This document shows positions 1-11,194 of a DNA stretch of 64,000 nt, piece after piece. This DNA comes from Rana temporaria (lineage: Eukaryota; Chordata; Amphibia; Anura; Ranidae). The DNA lies in contig NC_053492.1 in the NCBI RefSeq assembly GCF_905171775.1, forward strand, positions 59,026,004 through 59,090,003, written 5' to 3'. The notes below the pieces were generated by a model, which saw nothing but the letters and a program-made list of their open reading frames with translations, searched no databases and had not been told where the DNA came from. Numbering within the stretch: the stretch's first letter is position 1; every line of letters starts with the position of its first letter. Position numbers and translations under genes: made by a program.

Positions 1-123
1 CCTATAAAAAAACAACTACATCCCTGCAATTAAAGGGCTATCATACTCACCTCTGTGGCTATCAGCATGTAGGCAGGGTCTAACCGGTGTATTTGAGAAT
101 TGAGTAAACACATGTGGATACTT

Positions 124-633
124 AAATGGGTTGTAAAGGTACAATTTTGTTTTCCTAAATAGCTTCCTTTACCTTAGTGCAGTCCTCCTTCACTTACCTC
201 ATCCTTCAATTTTGCTTTTCAATGTCCTTATTTCTTCTGAGAAATCCTCACTTCCTGTTCTTCTGTCTGTAACTCCACACAGTAATGCAAGGCTTTCTCC
301 CTGGTGTGGAGTCTCGTGCTCGCCCCCTCCCTTGGACTACAGGAGAGTCAGGACGCCCACTAATACACAGCTCCTTTCTCTGTCTGCAACGTAGAGAGCG
401 TCCTGACTCTCCTGTAGTCCAAGGAAGGGGACGAGCACGAGACTCCACACCAGGGAGAAAGCCTTGCATTACTGTGTGGAGTTACAGACAGAAGAACAGG
501 AAGTGAGGATTTCTCAGAAGAAATAAGGACATTTAAATGCAAAATGGAAGGATGAGGTAAGTGAAGGAGGACTGCACTAAGGTAAAGGAAGCTATTTAGG
601 AAACAAATATTGTACCTTTCAACCCCTTTAAAT
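124..633. repeat. Long fold-back MITE (family A)
   Basis: The two halves are near-perfect inverted copies of each other, each about 210-230 bp, around a short spacer near 360-395. The outer ends read GGTTGTAAAGGTACA and its complement. A shorter copy of the same family lies at 48944-49210, which shows this is a dispersed element. Open frames inside it occur on both strands because of the inverted symmetry and are not genes. Confidence 0.8.
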
Positions 634-707
634 TGTGCCTATATTGTAGAAATTGACTGTTCACATAAATGATCTACTTTACAACAATGGTATCCCATAT
701 GCTACAG

Positions 708-931
708 GTCATACACTTCTCCATGTAGAAGAAAGTAAATCCACAAACCAGCAAAGTGGACTACAAGTCCCAGCTTCCAATGGCAGTAATATCAATGTGA
801 TTCACTCCAATCAAAATCCTAATCCAATGAGAAGGATGGTAAGGAAATATGACAGGAGGATCCTGCAGCTTCCAGAAGAGATCCGGGATAATCCAAAGGA
901 GCTCCAACAACAAGAAAACAAGAGTGTGTGA
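708..931 (+). CDS. Unassigned coding-like ORF, possible terminal exon
   Basis: An open frame runs to a TGA at 929-931 and has no in-frame ATG at its left side. A plausible splice acceptor (GCTACAG) ends at 707, so 708-931 could be a last coding exon. The composition is non-repetitive and hydrophilic, with a basic then acidic C-terminal part (RRMVRKYDRRILQLPEEIRD). I do not recognise the family, see no membrane segment, and see no neighbouring exon on this strand. It could be the cytoplasmic tail of a gene lying to the left of the window, or a chance ORF. Confidence 0.3.
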
Positions 932-1457
932 TCCTGATTAGCATAACAGTAATCATTTATTAAAAGAAAATAATGGCACACTTACAGTTAAAATTCTTGG
1001 AAATCAGCATAGGTGATAAGAATCATCAAGGAGACAAAGCAAGGCTGTATACAAGAAATGGACAAATGCAACGTAGTCACCTCTATGTGCTGGTGGAAAG
1101 AGTTGGGCAGTAACGTGTTTCGAAGGACAGCCCTTCTTTCTCAAACCCAGCTGCCAGCGGGAGGCTGTTCTAGGAAGCTGGCAGAAGGAATGCAAAGCCT
1201 TCTCTGAATGGCTCCCCAGCTGAGCAGCAGACCTCCTTTGCTCACAGTGCAGCAGGCCAGCTGCTCAGCAAGTGGAGATCACTGGAGTAGTGGTATCTAC
1301 TAGGGTGATTTCCAGCATCCAGGTGCATTGTCCAGGTATGGTATACATACTGCGGACCAAGAAAAAGGATTTTTGCCACTCAGGCTGTAAAGGAACGCTG
1401 ATCCCGTACCCACCACTGTGAGCGACGGCCGGGGAAGGAGCTTGTCTATGCTTTAAA
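932..1457. other. Unassigned sequence
   Basis: I see no credible gene here. Short open frames occur on both strands (for example 1004-1207) but lack recognisable domains. The left part is AT-rich, consistent with a 3' UTR if the preceding ORF is real. Confidence 0.4.
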
Positions 1458-1725
1458 CATAGTGTAGGCAAACAGAGTGTCCCAGAGGCCGCACATCAAG
1501 ACATACCCGTTATGGTAGAATAAATGCCAGTCTCAGCCTGGACTCCTGCCAGGCCACACCCCCAATGTGTTTTGCTCCACTCCCACTTTTTGCTCCCCCC
1601 AGATGAATAAGCTTTGGAGGCAGTGCAAAACACATTTGAGGCCTGGTCTATCGGGGGGTCCAGACTGAGACTGCCATTCATTCTGTCTTGATGTGCGGCC
1701 TCTGGGACACTCTGCCTACACTATG
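1458..1725. repeat. Palindromic MITE with ~45-bp terminal inverted repeats
   Basis: The left arm (CATAGTGTAGGCAAACAG onward) returns as its reverse complement at about 1684-1725. Inner segments are also weakly inverted. It lies directly beside a Tc1-like end. Confidence 0.75.
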
Positions 1726-1732
1726 ATATATA

Positions 1733-2340
1733 CAGTTGTGCTCATAAGTTTACATACCCTTGCAGAATTTATGATTTCTTGGCCATTTTTCAGAGAATAT
1801 GAATGATAACACAAAAACTTTGCTTTCACTCATGGTTAGTGTTTGGCTGAAGCCATTTATTATCAATCAACTGTGTTTATTTTTTTTAAATCATACTTAC
1901 AAAAGAAATTCCCCAAATGACCCTGATCAAAAGTTTACATACCCCAGTTCTTAATAACGTGTATTGCCCCCTTTAACAACAATGACAGCTTGAAGTCTTT
2001 TGTGGTATTTGTGGATGAGGCTCTTTATCTTTTCAGATGGTAAAGCTTCCCATTCCTCTTGGAAAAAAGCCTCAAGTTCCTGTAAATTCTTGGGCTGTCT
2101 TGCATGAACTGCACGTTTGAGATCTCCCCAGAGGGGCTCAATGATATTGAGGTCAGGGGACTGAGATGACCACTCCAGAACCTTCACTTTAGTCTGCTGT
2201 AGCCAATGACAGGTCAACTTGGCCTTGTGTCTTGGATTATTGTCATGTCGGAATGTCCAAGTACGTCCCACACGCAGCTTCCTGGCTGATGAATGCAAAT
2301 GTTCCTCCAGTATTTTTTGATAACGTACTGCATCATAGGT
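1733..2340 (-). mobile_element. Tc1-like transposon remnant
   Basis: The left end CAGTTGTGCTCATAAGTTTA follows a TA dinucleotide, as expected for Tc1/mariner insertions. The body holds the C-terminal part of a transposase on the minus strand. The 5' half of the transposase and the other inverted repeat are missing, so the copy is truncated near 2340. Confidence 0.8.
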
Positions 2341-2346
2341 GTGCAC
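1951..2346 (-). pseudogene. Tc1-family transposase, C-terminal fragment
   Basis: The translated fragment contains the hallmarks of the Tc1 DDE domain: an H-D-N-N-P-x-H-K block (second catalytic Asp) followed about 35 residues later by WSSQSPDLNIIEPLWGDLK with the catalytic Glu. It ends in a short basic tail. The N-terminal DNA-binding domains and the first catalytic Asp are absent (a full enzyme is about 340 residues; about 130 remain). It is a dead fragment on sequence grounds. Confidence 0.85.
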
Positions 2347-2414
2347 AGCCTATTTCATTAGTGTGTGCACCCCAAAGCTCAAACACATATGCGTGTGCAT
2401 GTGTATACAGTATA

Positions 2415-2898
2415 TACCGTATTTATCGGCGTATACCGCGCACTTTTTTGCCCTGAAAATCAGGGCTAAATCGTGGGTGCGCGATATACGCCGATACCCG
2501 CTTTCCCGCGCCGAACATATACCGAGCGCAGTACACTCGTGTATAGTTTGGCAGTCTCGGCTCCTCTCGCGCTGATGTCCTGGACGTACAGGATGTCAGC
2601 GCGAGAGTAGCCGAGCCTGCCTGACAATACACAAGTGTACTGCGCTCTGTATATGTCGGCGCAGTATTCAAACTCGGCGCGGGAAACGAGCGGGGAGGAC
2701 GCCGCAGAAGGACGCCGGACCCGACGAAGAGGACACCCGAAGCCGCAGACGGACGCCGGACCCGACGAGGCCGCCAATGGACGCCGCGCAAGACACCAAA
2801 ACTGTAAGTACAAAAAATCTTTTTTCCACAGGAATTCGGGGCAACTTTAGGGGTGCGCAATATATGTGGGAGCGCGCTATACCCCAATAAATACGGTA
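2415..2898. repeat. MITE with TACCGTATTTAT termini
   Basis: Terminal inverted repeats TACCGTATTTATCGG and CCAATAAATACGGTA bound a GC-rich body. An internal hairpin surrounds 2580-2600 (GCTGATGTCCTGGACGTACA centre). The long ORFs on both strands come from this CpG-rich palindromic body and are not genes. Confidence 0.75.
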
Positions 2899-2979
2899 AT
2901 TCTACAGGTGTCAGTAGAGCAGTGGACAATGTTAGTAGGGCAGATTTTGGTGTCAGTGGGGGAAGTGGATGGTGTCAGT

Positions 2980-3112
2980 AGTTTTTATTTTTACTATTTT
3001 TTAATTGTTTTGAAAAAAAATATATAATTTTTTTTTTTACAATTGTATTATTTTGTTATTATTTACAATTTTATTATTTACAATTTCATTTTTTTTTTTA
3101 CAATTTTTTAGG
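2980..3112. repeat. T-rich low-complexity tract
   Basis: Runs of T alternate with short TTACAATT-type segments. This is simple low-complexity sequence. Confidence 0.8.
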
Positions 3113-3298
3113 AGCCCCATTTGGGGGCTTTGGTGAAATATCACAGGTCTAAACAGGGGGGATCTGCAGCACACAAGGTGATTAGGGTGTGCCCAGGCAC
3201 ACCTGGCACACCCTGTGTGCACGCCTATGTACTGCATTCATATTGCCATCAATTTTGACCAAATTTCCTGTGCCTTTGTAGCTCATCCCCAAACTGTA

Positions 3299-4045
3299 CA
3301 GTGAGGGGAAAAAAGTATTCAATCCCCTGCTGATTTTGTATATATTTGCCCACTGACAAAGAAATGATCAGTCTATAATTGTAATGGTTTATTTTAGCAG
3401 TGAGAGACAGAATAATAACACAAAAATCCAAAAAAACACATTTAAAAAAAATTGAATTGAATTTTAATGAGTGAAATAAGTATTTGATCCCCCATCAGGC
3501 TGGGTTCACACTACTACACTACTTTCATCCTACTTTGCTCTGTGTTCAATGTTTCCCTATGAGAGTGTCTTGTAGCGTCCTACACAAGTCGGTCCGACTT
3601 TGAAAATGCTCCCTGTACTACTTTTGGTCCTACATTGATCCTACTTCAGGCCCATTGAATATCATTGAAGTCGGACCAAAGTACAGTAGTATCCTGTTCA
3701 TGAAAGTAGGATGGATGTAGGACCAATGTAGGATAAATGTAGGACCAATGTAGCAGAGCAAAGTAGGATGAAAGTAGTGTAGTAGTGTGAACCCAGCCTT
3801 AATCAGCAAGGGTTTTGGCCCCCAGGTGTCTTCTATACAGGTAATGAGCTGAGATTAGGAGCACTCTCTTAAAGGGAGTGCTCCTAATCTCAGTTTGTTA
3901 CCTGAATAAAAGACGCCCAGCCACAGAAGTAATCAATTAGATTTCAATCTCTCTACCACCATGACCAAAGAGCTGTCCAATGATGTCAGGGACAAAATTG
4001 TAGAATATACCCTGTCTGGAATTCTTCTTTAGCGTTTTAACAACA
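3299..4045 (+). mobile_element. Tc1-like transposon, 5' part, split by a MITE
   Basis: A TA is followed by the terminus CAGTGAGGGGAAAAAAGTAT. The end sequence and the leader (AGGAGCACTCTCTTAAAGGG and its inverted partner near 3870) match a Tc1-like family I know from fish and amphibians. The transposase start region is recognisable around 3958-4020, after which the copy degenerates. A palindromic MITE interrupts it at 3497-3799. Confidence 0.75.
3497..3799. repeat. Palindromic MITE, AGGCTGGGTTCACAC ends
   Basis: The ends AGGCTGGGTTCACACTACTA and its complement enclose a nearly complete inverted repeat. It sits inside the Tc1-like element at 3299-4045, so it is the younger insertion. Confidence 0.8.
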
Positions 4046-4400
4046 CAGACCACTGGAAAGGTGAGTATGAATACAAACAGATATTTAGCCCATGTTCACA
4101 TTAGGCCGATTTGGCATGCAATTTATGTCAAATCGCATTACAAATCAGCGGCTATCGCCGGCAATGGCACTGTCTGGATCGCTGACTTTGCGAATTCCGC
4201 TTCGATTCCCAATAGTAGCTCCTGTACTACTTTTGGCGACTTCGTGGTGCGATTTCAATAGACATCTATGCATGAACCCGCACAGATGTCTGTAATTTCG
4301 CCCCTGAAGTCGGACTGCATTGCCAGTTTGAAATTGTGCCAGTCCGGATGAACTTACACGATTTTTAACCCACATCAGTGTGAACCTGAGCTTAGACACT
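4046..4400. other. Unassigned, partly palindromic sequence
   Basis: A stretch beginning near 4088 (CCATGTTCACATTAGGC) and ending near 4390 (CATCAGTGTGAACCTGAGC) resembles another 'transferred-to-TGTGAAC' MITE with weak inverted ends. No gene is visible. Confidence 0.4.
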
Positions 4401-5575
4401 AAGGGCCAGATTCTCAAAGGCGTTACGACGCCGTCGTAAGTCCTAATCTAAGGCCCCATACACACGGGAGGATTTATCCGCGGATACGGTCCAGCGGACC
4501 GTTTCCACGGATAAATCCTCTCGAGGATTTCCGCGGATTTCTATGCGATGGAGTGTACTCACCATCGCATTGAAATCCGCGCCGAAATCCTCTGGCGATA
4601 ACGTGTCGCGCCGTCGCCGCGATTATGACGCGGCGACGTGCGCGACGCTGTCATATAAGGAATTCCACGCATGCATCGAATCATTACGACGCATGCGGGG
4701 GATCCCTTCGGACGGATGGATCCGGTGAGTCTATGCAGACCAGTGGATCCATCCGTTGGGATGGATTCCAGCAGATAGATTTGTTTGGCATGTCAGCAAA
4801 TATTCGATCTGCTGGAATCCATCCCAGGGGAGAAATATCCGCGGAAACAGATCCGCTGGAGTGTACACACCATAGGATCTATCCGCTGAAACCCATTTGC
4901 TGGGATTTTTCAGCGGATGGATTCTATCGTGTGTATGGGGCCTTAGAATCAGTTACGCATAGATATCCCTTAGATCTGACAAGCGTAAGGCTCTTACGCT
5001 GTCAGATCTTAAATGCAATTTTTTTTCCCGCCGCTAGGTGTCGCCGACGTCGGTTTCCCCGTCGCTTATGTAAATGAGCAATTTACGACGATTCCCGAAC
5101 GTACGCGCGGACGACGCAGAGAATTTACGACGTTTACGAAAGCGTAAACTTGCCCCTGCTAATATGAGGGGCAAGTTTACGTAGGTCCGTCGTATGCCAT
5201 GTTAAGTATGGCGTCGGGTCAGCGTCGGCTTGTTCCGTCGGTTACGTCATTTTCCTAAGTCGTCCGCGAATACGACTTTACGTCAATGACGCCCACGTCG
5301 GCGTCATTGATGTTTTCCGTCGAGAACTGGAGCATGCGCACTGGGCTATTTTAAGCCTGTCGCATGCGCAGTTCGATCGGCGCGGGGCGCGCTTAATTTA
5401 AATACAAGCCGCCCCCTTTGAATCACGCGGCCTTACGCCGGGCCAATTACACTACGCCGACGCAAATTACGGAGCAAGTGCTTGGAGAATACGGCACTTG
5501 CTCCAGTAAGTTGCGGCGGCGTAGTGTAAATGGCTTACGCTACGCCGCCGCAGATTCTACAAGAATCTGGCCCTA
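4401..5575. repeat. CpG-rich palindromic MITE (GGGCCAGATTC family) with nested MITE
   Basis: The ends AAGGGCCAGATTCTC and GAATCTGGCCCT are inverted copies. The body is rich in CG dinucleotides and TACG steps. It contains a degenerate copy (5031-5045) of the conserved CCGCTAGGTGGCGCT core seen in other family members. A second palindrome (4451-4943) is inserted in the left part. Confidence 0.75.
4451..4943. repeat. Palindromic MITE, AGGCCCCATACACACG ends
   Basis: The ends AGGCCCCATACACACGGG and CGTGTGTATGGGGCCT are inverted copies. Inner arms are built on repeated ATCCGCGGAT-type motifs. It belongs to the group of palindromes here whose outer ends read (G)TACACACG. Confidence 0.8.
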
Positions 5576-6217
5576 AGGGCCAGATTCACCAAAGAGATAC
5601 GCCGTCGTATCTCTGTGTTAGGGCCGTCCTAACTATGCGACTGATTCATAGAATCAGTTACGCATAGCTAGCCCTAAGATCCGACAGGTGTAATTGAATT
5701 ACTTAAGGATGCAATTCTAGGCCGGCCGCTAGGTGGCGAGGCCATTGCGGCCAGCGTAGAATATGCAAATGAATACTTGAATGTCCGAACGGCCCGTCGA
5801 TCTAACTGTACGTCGTTTCCGTCGAGTTGCGCCACGTAAAATTAGGGCTGAGCCCTAGTTGTCCTAAGCCATGTTAAGTATGGCCGTCGTTCCCACGTCG
5901 AAATTTAAAAATCAACGTCGTTTGCGTAAGACGTCCGTGAATGGCGCTGGACGCCATTTACGTTAACGTCTAAGCAAATGACGTCGGTGCGACGTCATTT
6001 AGCGCAATGCACGTCGGGAACGCGCCTAATTTAAATGGTGCCCGCCTCATTTGAATTGGGCGGGCTTGCGCCGAGCGCATTTACGATACACCGCCGCAAG
6101 TTTACAGGTAAGTGTTCTGAGAATCAGGCACTTACGCTGTAAACCTGCGGCGGTGTAACGTAAATCACATACGTTACGCTGCCCAGGAGCAACGTAATTA
6201 TATGTGAATCTGGCCCA
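5575..6217. repeat. CpG-rich palindromic MITE (GGGCCAGATTC family), second copy
   Basis: The ends GGGCCAGATTCACC and GTGAATCTGGCCC are inverted copies. It abuts the preceding copy directly at CCCTAAGGG. It carries the conserved core as CCGCTAGGTGGCGAG at 5726-5740. Confidence 0.75.
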
Positions 6218-6794
6218 TAATTAGTTAAGATTCATCAATGAATAAATTGAGTGAACATTCAATTCAATTATCCAGTCATGTGAAAAGCAAATTCCTGTTT
6301 ACTTTGGACATCCAATCATAAGCATATGTAAACATGAATTAGCACGTCACATAATTGGATAATTGAAGTAATTATGCATTCCATATATTGAGTAAACATT
6401 CTCAACTCTACCTTGTAATATCAGATTATGAGCATCACTTGATCACACGTATCTGGAAGTATCAGTAGTGCTTTTCAAATAGATTTTGTAGAAATTTTTA
6501 AAAACTTCTACTCTTTTTGTTTATCTTCACAGAAAATGGAGACATTGGCTTACCGACCAATTTGCCCCTGGCAAATGTTGGCCAGTTGTGGAAAGTTGCC
6601 GAGGACAGGTGGTGCATCAGAATTGACAGTTGGCAGCTTTTCTGTCACTCAACTCAACACTCTTCTAAAAATAATAATTTAGGAATAAAACAAGAGCCAG
6701 ACTGCTGCTGAAAATAATATTTCGCTGCCCAAGATCCCAGTCTATGTTGCCCTTCTACAAATCCAAGCCTGATTATAAACAGAACAAGTCTCAC
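6218..6794. other. AT-rich unassigned sequence, presumed NAALADL1 intron 1
   Basis: No exon is recognisable. The region follows the splice donor of the minus-strand exon at 6795-6985, so it is presumed to be intronic. A short plus-strand frame at 6517-6711 has no recognisable homology and is probably chance. Confidence 0.4.
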
Positions 6795-6985
6795 CTCAAG
6801 TTTTCTTCTATCCTCTTGCTATCCACTTCTTCCATGAACTGGTTAATAAACTTTTCATCGAGATCTTGAGCAAGGTCCTTCACCCATTTTGGCTCCCCAG
6901 GAATGCCAAAAAAGCCGATCAGAAGACCAATGGCCAGGATGACTGCAGCCCCTAGAACAATACCCACCACCTTTATCCAGTTCAT
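6795..6985 (-). CDS. NAALADL1: NAALADL1-like peptidase, first coding exon
   Basis: Reading the minus strand, the ATG at 6985-6983 (A at -3) opens a 191-nt coding exon ending CTTGAG|GTGAG, a consensus donor, in phase 2. The encoded 63 residues begin MNWIKVVGIVLGAA with a single hydrophobic signal-anchor at about residues 5-28, followed by an acidic stretch and ending SKRIEENLR. This pattern matches the N-terminus of N-acetylated alpha-linked acidic dipeptidase-like 1, a type II membrane M28-family aminopeptidase of the intestinal surface. The length, signal-anchor and terminal R-I-x-E-N-L-R block all fit. The catalytic domain exons are not in the window, so they should lie to the left of position 1. 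A different NAALAD or FOLH1 paralogue is possible but fits less well. Confidence 0.75.
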
Positions 6986-7038
6986 GATCCCTTACAACCT
7001 GGTGCTTGGCAGAGACTAAACCTGGCGCTGGGATGACT

Positions 7039-7045
7039 TTTTATA
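7039..7045 (-). promoter_or_regulatory. TATA-like box of the NAALADL1-like gene
   Basis: The minus strand reads GTTATAAAAAG about 54 bp upstream of the initiator ATG at 6985. A start site about 30 bp downstream would leave a short 5' UTR of roughly 25 nt. Spacing and sequence fit a TATA-driven promoter. No transcript evidence is available. Confidence 0.5.
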
Positions 7046-7049
7046 ACTG

Positions 7050-9250
7050 CCCTGCAAGTTAGGAGATCATAAGAGAGATAAGAATGTCTTTTTCCTTAAC
7101 CTAGAACTTATTGCAGTTAGGTTAAAAATTATCAAAATAATCATAGGGTGTCTTCACTGACAGGATGCCCTTTGCACATTTTATTATATGGTGGTTCATA
7201 AACTGTAGGTTATCTGTTCACTAGATGCTCAATATGCTTTTTTTTTTCTTTAAAGAAACCCGATAGCCAGATCAATTATTTCAACACAAAAACGTCCCAT
7301 TAGATTATAATGTCATGTGCCAAATTTCACCCTGAGGAAATTGTTGACTTTGACCCTTGGCATCAAAGTTGGTGTCACTTGTAGTAGAAATTACTTTGTA
7401 GGTGTGTTGTATATAACGGCCCACCAGTCAATGACTAGTGATTAGTGACACTATTAGGCGGGAGAGACTTCCTCTATGCTCCCCTCCTCGTTGGGTGCCA
7501 AATATGGGTCACATAGGAGGCCTACCCCATGGTGGGTCCTTCTGGGCCACGCTAGGCACCTTGAAAAGGGTCACTGCCTTGCACATGGGGTACCTTTTGT
7601 GAAGGGATGACTAAACTCTAGTTAATTCTCTCAATGTTAATGTACACCACTTGGTCACTGATACAATTAGCCAATAGCCAATGCCCTCTCCACTGGCCCA
7701 GCATATCTCCACTACCTCACTCCCAGTAACGGAATGGGGCTCCGCCATGTGCCTAGCGCTGGCTCCATGCACACGCTTCACTTAACTCTTCCTCTTCCAT
7801 ACCTGTGTACAGGCTGAGGACCTCTGCAGTGCTCTTCTGCTCCCACTGCCATGGGAGACGGAGAACTCATGGAGAGAGTGCCGACAACAACTCCTCCTGC
7901 AAGAAGCTATCCCACCTACACACTTTTGACAGGCTGCTTGTGGAACCTTTGTTACCCTTGGGAATAACTTGTGTTTTCACACTGTATTCATTCTTGTACT
8001 GCTGTATTCACACCCCAGTGTATTTAACTGACCTTGAACAATGTGTGCTGGTTACTTGCATTAAACCCCTTGATTAACTTCAGACAAGGCAAGGACAAAG
8101 CTTCAAAAACTTTACTGTAAATTCACAGCATACAGAACAAAGTGCACAGTCTTTTCTTAACATCACTTATCCCTAACTCAGGCTTGATGGCTGCCCCAGC
8201 ATACCTGCACAGCATAGAGTCCATTAAAGCAGAGCTCCATAACTAATGTCTTCAGGCATTTTGTAGATCTCAGAAGGTCCCGTACTCTGTAGAATGTTCA
8301 TTATCCATAGGTGCTCTGGCGTCAGCACAAGGCTGGGTGGACAGACTACAGTATCTTGTATTATGGACACCCCATCATCAACAAAATTTCTCTTTTTCCT
8401 CTCTCTGTCCGTACTTTCCTGGACTGGACCCCTGTCCCTTTTTTAAAGTACAGGATCAACTGGTCGAAATGAAGAAAGCCTGCCAAGAAGGACCCAGGAA
8501 GAATATTAACACTAACCCTCGGGTCCGTCTTAATAGCATCATAGGCCCTTGGGCAAAGTAATGCTCTGGGGCCCCTACAATAATGACAGTGCAGGTAAAC
8601 AGACATCAAGTAGGTAGGAGGCAGACTTCCTCCCCTGTGTATCTATCACTATCAGTACCATCATGGGGCCCCCAATTTTGGGACAGCGTGGGCTCAAGGG
8701 CCAGCTGCTTTAGGGAGCATGCAGATGGGGCCCATGGGCAGTGCCCAGGTGTGCCCTCTCATTAAGACAGCCCTGCTAACCCTCCTGGCTGGGGCAGCAT
8801 AAAACTCAACCTGCTTACATGTTCACCAGTACAATGACCAAACAACTTTTTCTTTGATTCATCAATCTTCAACACATTGTTTCATATGTTCAATGGCTTT
8901 TTGGATGCACATCTCTCATGTAGGCTGAATTGGTTCAGTACATTTTTTTGAATTTTAGATACATCCACTTTGACCCCAACTGAATTACCAGAACACCTTG
9001 TGACTTTGGGAAGCCCTTTTAGCCTATGTCATCTCTTGGGCTGAATTTGGCAGTTGTCTGAATCCTGACATGCTGACATCAGTGCTTGGAAGCCAACTTT
9101 GCAGCTAGGGGCTTAACAGAGATGTTTGATGTGTTTAAAAAAACAAAAATCTATACTCCCTCGGCAGCTCTAAGACCAAAAACTGTGCGATCACGTGATC
9201 ACTTATCGCTCTGTTGTCAGTTTTGTTGGAGCGAAGAGCAGTGACTGTCA
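7050..9250. other. Mostly unassigned intergenic sequence
   Basis: I see no recognisable gene or strong inverted structure. Short open frames (for example 7805-8077 and 8337-8561) lack domains. The segment 8520-8775 resembles a dispersed repeat by its GGGGCCC-rich wording, but I cannot assign it. Confidence 0.4.
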
Positions 9251-9254
9251 AGGG

Positions 9255-9615
9255 TGACCTCTAATGTGATGGGGGGACTTCTGACATGATAGGACAGGGG
9301 TGAGAAACTATGACCCTCCAGCTGTTGTGGAGCTGCATGTCCCAAGAGGCATTACAAGACTGTCAGTTACAAGCATGACTCCCAGAGACGTGATGTGTCG
9401 ACTGATAGTTACTCCCAGGGGCATAATGGGACTTGTAGTTCGGCAACAGCTGAAGCGCTGCAGTTGCCCACCCCTATAATGGGGGGACCTCTGGTATGCT
9501 GGAGGGCCTCTGACGTGAAGGGTGGACTCTGATGTAAAGGGGATGCTCTGATGTGATGGAGGGACCTCTGATCTAATAAAATGATCCCTAATGTGAAGGG
9601 GGGCTTCTAATGTGA
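9255..9615. repeat. Degenerate ~20-bp tandem repeat interrupted by a MITE
   Basis: Variants of GACCTCTGATGTGATGGGGG recur on both sides of the MITE at 9295-9475, at 9255-9290 and 9477-9615. The units are strongly diverged. Confidence 0.6.
9295..9475. repeat. hAT-like MITE, CAGGGGTGAGAAACT end
   Basis: The left end CAGGGGTGAGAAACTATG and the right end GCAGTTGCCCACCCCT are inverted copies, and CCTCCAGCTGTTG pairs with CAACAGCTG inside. The CAGGGG terminus is typical of hAT elements. I cannot see a clean 8-bp duplication. Confidence 0.65.
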
Positions 9616-9693
9616 AGTTATTTTAACCAAGATAGTTATGCACATTGTCCCAGGATAAGGTTTCTATTGGAAAGTAACATTTTATACATCTTA

Positions 9694-10142
9694 GGCCGCG
9701 TACACACGGTCGAACATGTCCGCTGAAACTGGTCCGCGGACCAGTTTCCGCGGACATGTCCGACCGTGTGTACGGCCTAGCGGACAGGTTTCCAGCGGAC
9801 AAAAGTTTCTTAGCATGCTAAGAAACTTGTCCGCTGGAAACATGTCCGTCGGACATGTCCGATGGTTAGTACACCTAATCGGACATGTCCACTGGTTATG
9901 ACGTGTAACCAGCGTCCCGAAATCCCGCGCATGCGTCGAATTGATTCGACAAATGCGTGGAAGCATTGCACTTCCGTGTTTGAGAACGTCTGTGTCTTCT
10001 ACGTCACCGCGTTCTCTGTCCGCGGGGATTTTGGTCTGATGGTATGTACACACATCAGACCAAAAGCTCCCAGGAGACATGTCCGATGAAAACGGTCCAC
10101 GGACCGTTTTCATCGGACATGTCTCCTCGTGTGTACGGGGCC
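9694..10142. repeat. Palindromic MITE, GGCCGCGTACACACGG ends, TTA duplication
   Basis: The ends GGCCGCGTACACACGG and the inverse of GTGTACGGGGCC are flanked on both sides by TTA (9691-9693 and 10143-10145). The interior is a palindrome built of CGGACATGTCCG-type words. A 3-bp TWA duplication is characteristic of PIF/Harbinger elements. Confidence 0.75.
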
Positions 10143-10146
10143 TTAA

Positions 10147-10685
10147 GCTGCGTACACACGACCATTTTTCATGTCATGGGAAAAAGAACGTTTTTCTCGA
10201 CGTGATTCTTGTCAAGCCTGCCTTGCATACACACGATTGTGAAAAAAAATGCGCGGTGACGTACAACACGTACGACGGCACTATAAAGGGGAAGTTCCAT
10301 TCGGATGGCGCCACCCTTGGGGCTGCTTTTGCTGATTTCGTGTTAGTAAAAGTTTGGTGAGAAACGATTCGTGATTTTCAGTCTTCGTGCTTTTCAGTCT
10401 GTTACAGCGTGACGAATGTGCTATCTCCATTACAAACGCTAGTTTTACCAGAACGAGTGCTCCCGTCTCATAACTTGCTTCTGAGCATACGTGTTTTTTT
10501 GCCGTTGTTAAAGCCTACACACGACCGTTTTTTCACGACATGAAAAGCGACGAGAAAAATTAGAGCATGTTCTAAATTTTTAATGCCCATTTTTTTGCTC
10601 TGGAGCCTACACACGGTCGTTTTTAATGACCAATTAAAAAAATTGAATTTTTCTCATGATGAAAAACGGTCGTGTGTATGCGGCA
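10147..10685. repeat. Palindromic MITE, GCTGCGTACACACGACC ends
   Basis: It begins two bases after the previous element's flank and ends GGTCGTGTGTATGCGGCA followed by TAA. The outer 15 bp match the neighbouring family but the interior differs (TTTTTCATG-type words). It is probably a PIF/Harbinger-type MITE. Confidence 0.7.
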
Positions 10686-10689
10686 TAAG

Positions 10690-11194
10690 ACAGGGGGAAC
10701 CTCTGGATTTTGAGTACTTTATAATGGTGCCACGACTGAAAAAAAAGTTGAGAAACGTTGCTGCAAGGTGAGATGACTGATGAACAGGATTCAGCTGTCA
10801 CATGGTACAACCGACACTTTAACACCGATTGTAAAAGGAATATAAAACAATTTTGACAGTAATAATGAATGGCAAAGATAAGAGATTTTCTCTGGAATGT
10901 CCATAAATGTAATAGGTACCTGTTAATGGAATACAGCGCTCCCTGTTATTTGCTGGGCTGAACTAATGTGAAATCACAGCAACAAGTAAACAAGTAAACA
11001 TACCATTGAAACAATGTAGGAGCTGTATTACCTTACCTAAACCTTTAGAAAATAAATGATGTGCTCTTGTTATCCAACCAGAACTGCAAAGCATTCTGTA
11101 AGGTGGGTGGCATGCATGTAGGGCTCCTATTCTATTCTAGTCAGTATTGTTTTGCTTTCGACCACTAGAGGGAACATGAAGTATAAGAAAGACT
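10690..11194. other. Unassigned AT-rich sequence
   Basis: No gene, inverted repeat or tandem structure stands out. Confidence 0.4.

Noticed and set aside
4625..5077. 150-residue plus-strand ORF
   Set aside because: It lies across a palindromic CpG-rich MITE and a nested MITE. No domain is visible, and open frames are expected in such GC-rich palindromes.
9691..10113. 140-residue minus-strand ORF with TCP-type repeats
   Set aside because: It is a translation of the palindromic MITE at 9694-10142.
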